Source: Myripristis murdjan (Eukaryota > Chordata > Actinopteri > Holocentriformes > Holocentridae). From it: DNA of 64,000 nt. The stretch spans positions 14,788,321-14,852,320 of the forward strand of contig NC_043983.1 in NCBI RefSeq assembly GCF_902150065.1, given 5' to 3'. The notes below the pieces were generated by a model. The model worked only from the letters and a program-made list of their open reading frames with translations. It was not told where the DNA came from and made no database searches. Made by a program: the position numbers and the translations under genes. This document shows positions 25,187 through 34,357 of the stretch, piece by piece; position 1 is the stretch's first letter; every line of letters starts with the position of its first letter.

Positions 25187-28100
25187 ATGCTTATACAGTG
25201 GATCATACTTTTCATTGCAAATTTTCTAGTGCCAGCAGGTGAATGCGGTAAGCACATTTTATTGCTTCAACTGTAGATTTTGGGGCATATGATCAATACA
25301 TTGTACTTTTTATGTGTTTCAGTATCTGCTAAATCAATGTAACTATAACAACATACACAACTCTTCCTTTCAGATTCCCACACTCTTGAGTTCTTGTCTG
25401 TCGGTCTTGCACAGCCTGGAGGTCAATCACGGGTTACGCAGCAAACTGTATTTGATCGAATCCCAGTCTCTTATTGTGACAGCTTCACTAAAAAGGAAGA
25501 GCCCAAACAAATCCTGGTGTCAAAAAACATTTTATCTGGAAGCTGTGGAGCTGCACATGATGACATCTTAGAGGCTCTCTCGGTGATTCCAGCATTTATT
25601 AACAGCACACTGTGTAAGTTGTGAATATTATGTAGCCTGTTTCTCTTCTTTCATGAAAAACTTTCTTTCTGTACAGTGCTACGTAACAAATATTTGACAG
25701 CTGAAATTTATGTGAATGAATTTATGTGAATTTTATTACTGTGAGTGTTCTCATTTGTTTTTGGCTGCCCTGCTGATGAAGTCTTGACAAGGATTTTGTA
25801 TTAATATGCACCAAAAACAACAACTCAGTTGGGCTTGGATTCTGCATGTAAGTAAAAGTGAAACAGAATGCCGTCTTGCTAAACAGCTTGTGTTTTCTAG
25901 ATGTCATCCAAAGAAGGAGGGGCTGCAGCTTGTCAGGTGATGGGAATGTCTCTGCTTTTGAAGCCTGGGCAGTGAATGGGATGGACTTCTTGACCTTTGA
26001 CCCTCACTCCCTGGAATGGATATCCCAGTCTCAAGATGCAGCATCAGTAAGACTTAGTTGGAACAACAACAAAAGAACAAATCTTGTGTTTAGTTACTTC
26101 ATCAGGACAGAATGCCCCCTCTTGATCAAGAGATTAAAACTGAAAACACCAAGCCAAACACCTAAGACAGGTGAGACTCACTGGTAGAATCCAAATAACC
26201 AAATCATACACGTATTCATGCACACGCACGCGGACACACACACAAATACTAAACTTCTAAATTCTGGTGGAGATCCTAAGGTTTCTGAAGAAACCAAATA
26301 TGTTGTGTTAATTACAAGGAATTGTGTATAAAATGATGCACTAGACAGTAAGATTGTATCTGTTTAATGTAATGGGGCAGATATAACATAATTGCATCTT
26401 GGGTTTGAATATGCAACTCAATATAAGCTTGAATGAAGTGTTGCAACCAGCAGACACAGTATATGTATATGACTTTGCTAAACAATATATGTATGTGTGT
26501 ATAGCTATATAAAGTGTTTTTAAGTTACTTAAGGGGAAATTTACAAGAAAATCTGAGTTCAAGGGATTCACTGTATGTCATTTGATATACCTCAGATGGA
26601 CACTATATGTGTTTTCACAAATCAAACCTTTCATTGTTTCTGAGAAGTGGGCATGTGATGGTTGTGACAGGAGAGCCAGTTAATCAGTAAATCTTGGTTT
26701 CTCACATTTTCCAGTTCTCCCAGTTTTGAAATTTTCAGTTTCTAGTTCCACTTTTTTAGTTTTTGAATGGTAGAACAAGACAGTAGTAGTGGTATGACTG
26801 TCAGGATTCCAGTAATTATACGAACCATCTCTGTTACACTCTGAAGATCTTAACAAACATAACAATACACAGAGGAAGTGGCAGAGACTCAGTCTTTCTG
26901 GTGTGTGACGTTTCTAGGAGTAGCCTGAAATATTTTGGCTGCTCTGTTATTTGCTTGGAGCTACACACCCACTGCCCAAAGGCTGACGCCCAGAAAAGTC
27001 CCAAGCTCAGCAAAACAAGACAATCCAGGCAGATACACACCTATAGTGGGTCATAAGTGATGACAGAGAGGGTTTCATGTTGTATGAATCTATATATATT
27101 TTTTAGGAAAATCCTACTCATTCATGCTGCAGGTCATGCCTGTTCATGCCAAGTAGCACAACACTCTAAATATGGACTTGTTGATTTTTCCTGTGATGGT
27201 GCACATATGTTCCAGTATGTAGTTATCACACTGGTGATGAAGAAGAAAATGCATGGCAAACAAAGCCGTCCCACCAATCTTTGAGTAGTTACAGTACACA
27301 CCATCAACTTTTAAGACTGAGCTGAAGTACTTCCCCAAATGCCAGGTTATGTCGTTTTCTGTTCATTGTTGTGCGTCACTGTCATTCATGCTTACACTGG
27401 CACATTGTTGCACTGCATGTTGCACCACATTAAACAGTGGAATTGGGATACTTTCAGCTGCAGGATGGACACTGCTGAAATTTACTTTATCATGGTCTTG
27501 ATGCAGATATTATTTTCCCTTCCCTCCAGAGTTGCACATTTTTGCCAAGGCAGTTTCTGGTTTGGACAAGGTGTCACTAAGGTGCCATGTAACAAGCAAT
27601 GAGGAGTCAGTGAGCACAGTGCATCTAATTGGAGGTGCCGCCTCCAGGGTCACGGTCACTGGACAGCTGCCCTCTGGAGACGGAGGTTTAGTGATGAGGC
27701 TGGCAGCTGAGATCTCCCCGGGGACAGACTGGAACAAATATGGATGCAGAATACAAACAAGCATTCACAACATCACTGTGATGTGGGGTAAGACCTTCTG
27801 AAATCTTTAATTTATTATTATTTTATTTATTCTTTTTCCCCTCATGTTTTTAAGATGGATCAGCAAAGTACACATTTTCTAGTACAGATTTTTAAAAACT
27901 TATCAGCACCATCAGCACCACCAAACACCATAGCACACTATATTTAAACGCTGACCTGTGAAATTCTTTCAAGGTCAATGGGTATTTCAGTAAAGATGAT
28001 ATTTCTTTACATTTCAAGTCAAGTCAAGTATATTTCATCCATAAAAATGGAAATTACAGTGCTTGTACCCACCGTCATGCCCACAAAAGACCTCAATTAA

Positions 28101-28700
28101 GAGTAAATAATACATGCAAGCCTATAGTTACAGGCAAAGATAATAAATTAACATCAAATTCATGCTACAAAGATAATGAATTAACATCAAATTCACACTA
28201 CAAAGATAATAAGTTCACATTAAATACACACATATAGCTAAAAAAGTTCTACAAATGCATGTTTAAAGTGCTCATTGTGCTGCCTAACCGCATGAGGTAT
28301 AAAGGAGAGAGATACATTTTGTATTTGGGAAATATTCATCTTGTATTTCCAGAGTATGATCTTGTGCTCAGTATTTTCCCAAACTGTTGTAAAGTGAAAT
28401 ATTCGAATTTTGATCATTTTTACGTATGTTTTATGTTTTACTCTGTTTTATTTCTTGCTTGTAGACGAGCAAAAACCCCGTCCTCCTCCAAGTATTGATC
28501 CACAGGTGAGACAGCAGGCCACCAGTTTGCTGGAGAATGAGGTCCCTCTTGAACCAAAGATCGTGATTCTGGCGTTGCTTTTTGGTGGACAACCTCACCC
28601 TTTTGGTGAGTTGCAAACCCAGTGGGAGGAGTCTGTTGCTTCAAGGGACGAAACAGACCAGTGTTTCTACGGCCCTTCGACGATAGAAACACGTGTTTGA
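25187..28700 (+). CDS. Divergent MHC class I-like heavy chain
   Basis: Five exons by eye: 25187-25247 (signal peptide MLIQWIILFIANFLVPAGEC), 25374-25613 (alpha1), 25901-26170 (alpha2), 27530-27787 (alpha3) and 28465-28700 (tail, stop TGA). All introns are phase 1, as in MHC class I genes. Alpha2 has GCSLSGDG, AFEAWAVNGMDFLTFD and ECPLLIKRL; its cysteines C109 and C172 are 63 residues apart, as in classical class I (C101-C164). Alpha3 has the Ig-type pair C209 and C263 but lacks the usual tryptophan after the first cysteine. Alpha1 is short (80 codons against about 88-90), carries two extra cysteines (C55, C78) and an NST glycosylation site at N97. The last exon has only a short hydrophobic patch (IVILALLF), so no convincing membrane span: it may be secreted, lack further exons found here, or be decaying. 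A donor (TTTG|GTGAG, exon edge 28605) could instead lead to a further exon, for example a small phase-compatible one at about 29336-29355 reading DDVKVR-stop. No frame break is seen in the five exons. Lineage is not assigned. Confidence 0.75.
28139..28232. repeat. Minisatellite of about 33 bp, just under three units
   Basis: Units of the form GATAATRARTTAACATCAAA then TTCAYRCTACAAA repeat in tandem within the last intron of the MHC class I-like gene. Units differ by a few bases. Confidence 0.8.
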
Positions 28701-28854
28701 TCCCAGAAAAAAAAGAGCCTTTTTACATTTTAGACTGAAAGACTGGATTATATTCAAATGACACTTAGAAACCATATTTTTTTTGGTTTAGTGTAAACTA
28801 GAATGTTATGTCTCACCTATGGAACATATGCAAATTAGCTATTTGAGATACAAA

Positions 28855-28892
28855 ATTACAAGGATACAAGGATACAAGGATACAAGGAAGTT
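28855..28892 (-). mobile_element. LINE tail repeat, (GGATACAA)n
   Basis: Four tandem GGATACAA units followed by 'gaagttttatattattgcatac' in the reverse sense of a LINE 3' end. An 8-bp tandem tail is typical of CR1/L2-type LINEs inserted on the minus strand. Only the tail and some 3' UTR are recognisable. Confidence 0.5.
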
Positions 28893-29984
28893 TTATATTA
28901 TTGCATACATATGTCTAGTTTTTGCTATATTTGTCTCAGTTCCATAACACTGAAAATGCTACTGGTTTTCAGAGGTCATACAAAACCAACAGGCAGTCAG
29001 TTGAAGAGAATAGTTTTTTGTCTGATCTTTAAAATGTATGCATATTAGTTACATTAACAGGGACAAGACATCAGGGAACACTTGAGGTGTGACATTTTAA
29101 TTACAAAAAAATGGTGAGATATTTTGATTCTAAAATTCAAAATAATGATCAAATGTTGGCTGCTTTGCCTTTTTTTGTCAATGCACTTTCATTCAGAGTT
29201 TGGATTAAGCTGATAGGTGGGAATGTAGCATAAAATTTAAAGGTAAAATCTACTCTGTTAAAAAAAAAAAAAAATTGGTGATGCACTTTACTGTACTGTT
29301 TGTTCTTATTCTTGTGGATAACTGGTCAAATGCAGATGATGTGAAAGTGAGGTAGCAGAGGATGTTTTTACAGTCTGAAACATCAGACGTCAGGTTTTTG
29401 TGTAACCAGTTTCTCCAGCAGCAGCCTCAGTTGACCAGAATGCACCAGTGGCCACCATCATCAGTACCGTTATCCACAAAGGAGCTGGTTAACTACTCAG
29501 TTTAGTGCTGTGTCTGTGCCCGCGCACTGACCTTTGTTTTAAAGTGACAAGCTCATGCCTGTTCTCAGAGCATTCTGGGATTTATTTAAACATTTTTCTG
29601 ATTTATTTCTGCAGCACAATAAGCAAACAAAATTCTGTATAAGATCAAACAAGAAACAAATTATGTGTTTGTTGTCCGGGTATACTCATAGCCTGGTATG
29701 CTTGCATAAATCTACTCAAGGAAAGCAAAAAGAAATTTGTAATGTAAATAGTTTGTACAATAGCCTGTATATGTGCAATCAAGTGTATGTAATTGTATTA
29801 TTATGTACATATTTACACACCTACTTACGTACACACAGAAAATGCAAGAAAAAATGTAATGTAAACCATTTTTTAAAATTCTGCAAGACATTAAAAGAGA
29901 TCTATTTTCATTGTCATTTTGAACATCAAGAATGATTTGTTCCAATTACTGCACTGGTTGTTTTAGACGCATTTAAGATAAATT
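28893..29984. other. AT-rich intergenic DNA; nothing clear
   Basis: No convincing exon. A microscopic candidate last exon for the MHC class I-like gene (29336-29355) is discussed there. An A-run lies at 29260-29273. Confidence 0.5.
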
Positions 29985-30165
29985 TAGTACTATTGATCCA
30001 ATCTCACAACTTAGATTGGTATTTAAATCACTAATTGGTGCTTCTGCTAAATATACCGTGGAGTCATCAGCATATGTCATGTCCGGTTCTGTTATAGTAG
30101 ACCCACTGAAACTCAACTGAGGGAGGTCAAATCCAACACATTCATTTATACAGAGAAGACCCAAA
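29985..30165 (-). mobile_element. Fragment of a LINE reverse transcriptase
   Basis: The minus strand encodes TYADDSTVYLAEAPISDLNT, which contains the [YF]-A-D-D box of a reverse transcriptase in the form common in fish non-LTR retrotransposons (Rex1/L2-like: YADDSTxY...). It ends in SIVLNLS, matching the usual 'W-VLN-L-LN' region after the box. Only about 60 codons remain. Confidence 0.5.
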
Positions 30166-30365
30166 CATGACACTAATACTAGTACAACTCTAATACTGGC
30201 ATAGTATACTGAAAATGCTACAATACTAATACAACAACCACTACTACTACTACTAATACTGATAGCAATGCCAATGCTGGTACTGATGCTAATACTGATA
30301 CAAATAAAAGTTGATTCTGATACTTGTATTAACATCAACACTAACAATGATACTGATGTGACAAA
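30165..30365. repeat. Cryptic trinucleotide repeat (ACT/AAT/GAT-like)
   Basis: Imperfect runs of CTAATACTR, CTACTACTA and GATACTGAT fill about 200 bp. It lies between the LINE fragment and the SINE piece. Confidence 0.7.
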
Positions 30366-30429
30366 GTGCTGAGCTACTGCTACTTTGCCACTTGCACACG
30401 CCCTGGGGTTCATGCCACTCTTCTGTGGC

Positions 30430-30545
30430 ATGAACACATGGTGGAGCGTGTACCACTTGTCTAGGCTGAGTCCTGATTACAGAGTCCTGGGTTTGAATCT
30501 GACTTAGGGCCATTTGCTGCATGTCTATTTCCTCCCCTATATGTA
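30430..30545 (+). mobile_element. Partial tRNA-derived SINE (same family as in edem3)
   Basis: It contains a B-box-like 'gggtttgaatctg' at 30489-30501 and the diagnostic 'ttgctgcatgtctatttcct' of the two SINE copies at 52.4-53.1 kb, with an A-box region around 'ggagcgtgtaccac'. Its 3' side runs into TA-rich DNA where the Intruder-type element is inserted. Confidence 0.7.
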
Positions 30546-30572
30546 TATATATGTGTCTGTATAGAGCTGTAT

Positions 30573-30845
30573 ACAGTACAGGCCAAAAGTTTGGACACAC
30601 CTTCTCATTCAATGCGTTTTCTTTATTTTCATGACTATTTACATTGTAGATTCTCACTGAAGGAATCAAAACTATGAATGAACACATGTGGAGTTATGTA
30701 CTTAACAAAAAAAGGTGAAATAACTGAAAACATGTTTTATATTCTAGTTTCTCCAAAATAGCCACCCTTTGCTCTGATTACTGCTTTGCACACTCTTGGC
30801 ATTCTCTCGATGAGCTTCAAGAGGTAGTCACCTGAAATGGTTTTC
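30573..30845 (+). repeat. Left long inverted repeat of the DD38E element
   Basis: It matches the reverse complement of 31931-32203 along its whole length. The inner part is an antisense copy of the last about 35 transposase codons. Confidence 0.9.
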
Positions 30846-30986
30846 ACTTCACAGGTGTGCCTTATCAGGGTTAATTAGTGGAATTTCTTGCTTTATCAAT
30901 GGGGTTGGGACCATCAGTTGTGTTGTGCAGAAGTCAGGTTACTACACAGCCGACAGCCCTATTGGACAACTGTTAAAATTCATATT

Positions 30987-32039
30987 ATGGCAAGAACCAA
31001 TCAGCTAACTAAAGAAAAACCAGTGGCCATCATTACTTTAAGAAATGAAGGTCAGTCAGTCTGGAAAATTGCAAAAACTTTAAATGTGTCCCCAAGTGGA
31101 GTCGCAAAAACCATCAAGCGCTACAACGAAACTGGCACACATGAGGACCGACCCAGGAAAGGAAGACCAAGAGTCACCTCTGCTTCTGAGGACAAGTTCA
31201 TCTGAGTCACCAGCCTCAGAAATCGCAAGTTAACAGCAGCTCAGATCAGAGACCAGATAAATGCCACACAGAGTTCTAGCAGCAGACCCATCTCTAGAAC
31301 AACTGTTAAGAGGAGACTGCGCCAATCAGGCCTTCATGGTCAAATAGCTGCTAGGAAACCACTGCTAAGGAGAGGCAACAGGCAGAAGAGATTTGTTTGG
31401 GCCAAGAAACACAAGGAATGGACATTAGACCAGTGGAAATCTGTGCTTTGGTCTGATGAGTCCAAAATTGAGATCTTTGGTTCCAACCACCGTGTCTTTG
31501 TGAGACGCAGAAAAGGTGAACAGATGGATTCCACATGCCTGGTTCCCACTGTGAAGCATGGAGGAGGAGGTGTGATGGTGTGGGGGTGTTTTGCTGGTGA
31601 CACTGTTGGGGATTTATTCAAAATTGAAGGCACACTGAACCAGCATGGTTACCACAGCATCCTGCAGCGACATGCCATCCCATCCGGTTTGCGTTTAGTT
31701 GGACGATCATTTATTTTTCAACAGGACAATGACCCCAAACACACCTCCAGGATGTGTAAGGGCTATTTGACCAAGAAGGAGAGTGATGGAGTGCTGCGGC
31801 AGATGACCTGGCCTCCACAGTCACCGGACCTGAACCCAATCGAGATGGTTTGGGGTGAGCTGGACCGCAGAGTGAAGGCAAAGGGGCCAACAAGTGCTAA
31901 ACACCTCTGGGAACTCCTTCAAGACTGTTGGAAAACCATTTCAGGTGACTACCTCTTGAAGCTCATCGAGAGAATGCCAAGAGTGTGCAAAGCAGTAATC
32001 AGAGCAAAGGGTGGCTATTTTGAAGAAACTAGAATATAA
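30987..32039 (+). pseudogene. Tc1/Intruder transposase with one in-frame stop
   Basis: The frame is 350 codons without any frameshift. It begins MARTNQLTKEKPVAIITLRN. Residues about 10-70 form the helix-turn-helix DNA-binding part (SVWKIAKTLNVSPSGVAKTI) followed by a GRPR hinge (KGRPRVTS). The catalytic triad is D157 (WSDES), D247 (QQDNDPKH) and E286 (SPDLNPIE), with 38 residues between the last two. A glycine-rich box (KHGGGGVMVWG) is at about 191-201. The only break is TGA at codon 73 (31203-31205), where related transposases have arginine; CGA to TGA is the change expected from CpG decay. The last about 35 codons overlap the right inverted repeat. The protein would be truncated to 72 residues, so this copy is non-autonomous. 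Confidence 0.9.
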
Positions 32040-32203
32040 AACATGTTTTCAGTTATTTCACCTTTTTTTGTTAAGTACATAACTCCACATTTTCATTCAT
32101 AGTTTTGATTCCTTCAGTTAGAATCTATAATGTAAATAGTCATGAAAATAAAGAAAACGCACTGAATGAGAGGGTGTGACCAAACTTTTGGCCTGTACTG
32201 TAT
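31931..32203 (-). repeat. Right long inverted repeat of the DD38E element
   Basis: Reverse-complement partner of 30573-30845; it contains the 3' end of the transposase gene, the stop codon and the 3' flank. Confidence 0.9.
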
Positions 32204-32581
32204 ATATATAAAAGTAATCTAGTTCTATACAGACAGGATAAAGTATGTTTTGTCTGCACTGGTGTGTTTCTTCAGTTGAAGGCACAACAGGCTATAACTC
32301 AGGGTGATCTTATGTATCTATCTTACAGTTTCCCAAGTATCAACAACTGTAGTGCTAAAAGTGAATGTAATTGCTAAATGGGCCAAATGCATTTGAAAAA
32401 TTGCTTAAATTAGATCCAGACTGCATATTTGTATTTGTTGTCATGTAACTGCCTACAGTTGATTCATCCAATCAAGTCTATTCTGCTTAAAGTGCACATC
32501 CACCTCCAACTTGAGATTTTGACTGAGGGAGCAGCAAATTGCAAGTGAACATTCAGCTACTGACTTTCCTCGTGCCCTCAG

Positions 32582-32697
32582 TGGACAGAGTCACTACAGC
32601 CTCCCAGCTCCATCAGGAGTCCCCCGGGAGTCACATCGGACTCCTGCCCTGGGTCACTGCAGCTCAGAACAAGGGACACAGCCTGAGGCAGGGCTGA
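32582..32697 (+). CDS. Possible orphan terminal exon (unknown protein)
   Basis: A pyrimidine-rich stretch and CAG acceptor (TGCCCTCAG|TGGAC) is followed by a GC-richer open frame that reads DRVTTASQLHQESPGSHIGL then LPWVTAAQNKGHSLRQG and TGA at 32695-32697. It stands out from the AT-rich surroundings, but I recognise no family and see no upstream partner exon. It could also be chance. Confidence 0.2.
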
Positions 32698-34238
32698 TGT
32701 AAGACACCCTCACACTGCAGCGTTAACTAACAGAGAAATATACACCTGCTCATGTGGGAACATGATGTGAAGGAGCTGAGCATCAATTCACAAACACAAT
32801 TACTGCAAATGAGACCAGCAGATTTTTCTTTTGTCACACAGCTTAAGAATTATCTGTCTCATTATTCTGTCTAAAAAACAAACATACAGGTTTGTGCCAC
32901 TCCAGCCCATCACTGCTCTTCTCTATGTGTATTCCTTGGCCAGAAAAACTGGTTTTGTAACAGAAATGCTCTCTAAAACAGTATAGTAGTAGTAAGCACA
33001 TATAAGTACATCACAGATGCTTTCCAGATACTGTGAATTCACAATTTATCTCAATTCAAGTTCTATTTATATACTTACATTATATAAATAATAATTTCCA
33101 TATCATTATATTATAGTTAGAAACCATTTAACTGTGTACATTCATAAAAGCTTAATGTTATGGGCAAAACCAAAACATTATATATGTTTGGCAACTAACT
33201 GTAATATACAGTGGTGTAGTCTCACTAACCTGGAAAATGAACGTCCCAAAATGAGGAATAAACTATTGATGAATGTGCATTAAAGGAAGGATAGTAGGTA
33301 TAGAGCAGAAGAGAGGAGGTGAAGAAGAGGTAAGGCAAATACTGAGGAGCCAAATGAGTGACACACATACACACACAACACAACATATTTGATTCATCAT
33401 TCATCATTTGGACTTGTGATTTTTGCGAGCACTTCAGAACCAGAGCGTGTGAAAGAGAGACATCATTTCACAAATTAATCAGTAAATAGATCAGCATATC
33501 ATTTATTCAAAACCAATCACAAATTTGTTGTTACTAGTACAAAGATAGTTCATAATGCATTCTCTGTATTTCTGTGATTAGAAAAGTATACTCTACATAA
33601 CAATTTAAGGATTCTTACACAAACCATACAGTACAAAATGACATCAAGAGAACACTGTTGATCTTAAGAGACCCTTTGCAACAAAAAATACAAATATGTC
33701 CCTGGGCAATACAGAAGTTAGTGATTCTGTGCATTTTATGAAAATATAGTAACATTATCAGCTCAAAATGTTAGTTAGCAAATAATAGTGGGAGATTAAA
33801 TCTGTAGTCTGGAAATAATCTCGTCGGTGGAGAAAGCCCACTGAAATAAGAACTGTACTGACTCAAGTAATTGCATTTTGCCCCGTGCTACATGCAGGCC
33901 TCAATGTGGCTCATACCAGAGTGTCCCACCAGACTGAAATGGCACGTAGGTGAGAAATTTCAGTAAATGTATTCTATACAGTAATGTGTGTGTTTTACTT
34001 TAAATTGTGCTGAACTAGTTGACCATAACAAAAACAGAAATGCATGTTTAAAAGTGAAGTGTCTGGAACAGTTTGCACAAGACTGGTCATTCAGTTTAAA
34101 AAAAGACACTTAGTGTGTTTAGTTCCCTTCTTTTCTAATGGTAAAATTTTGCGTAAAAGGTAAATGGCTGGTGCAAAACTGCTTAATTTGTGCGTTTTCT
34201 TTGTCTTCCCACACAACAAACCAACGTAAGGCTTTCAC
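32698..34238. other. AT-rich intergenic DNA upstream of the npl 3' end
   Basis: No exon, RNA gene or repeat family was recognised in these 1.5 kb. Confidence 0.5.
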
Positions 34239-34244
34239 TTTATT
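34239..34244 (-). terminator. Poly(A) signal of npl
   Basis: AATAAA on the minus strand, about 115 bp beyond the npl stop codon, a normal distance for a short 3' UTR. Confidence 0.6.
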
Positions 34245-34357
34245 GAACAAAACTGGACCCATCCTGTAGTTACAGTGAATCTGAAGCATGAACAACAAAG
34301 AGATTGATAGGCTATAAAAGAACAGGCAGAGGTCAGTAATCTAGAGTAAATATGGTA

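Larger units (their letters stand above)
30573..32203 (+). mobile_element. Tc1-family DNA transposon, DD38E 'Intruder' type, nearly whole
   Basis: A 1.63-kb element bounded by TA. Both ends read CAGTACAGGCCAAAAGTTTG when read inward. One transposase gene (30987-32039) fills the middle. The inverted repeats are very long, about 273 bp (30573-30845 and 31931-32203), with only scattered differences, so the copy is fairly young. Catalytic spacing of 38 residues between D247 and E286 fits the Intruder (DD38E) sister family of Tc1, as I remember it, not the DD34E of classical Tc1. It lies in TA-rich sequence directly after a SINE piece. Confidence 0.9.

Noticed and set aside
25187-28700. Calling the class I-like gene mr1 or a classical U-lineage gene
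   Set aside because: Sequence is too diverged to assign by eye; only position hints at a link to MR1.
32695-32697. Selenocysteine read-through at the TGA after 32582
   Set aside because: No SECIS-like hairpin was noticed and the upstream frame itself is doubtful.
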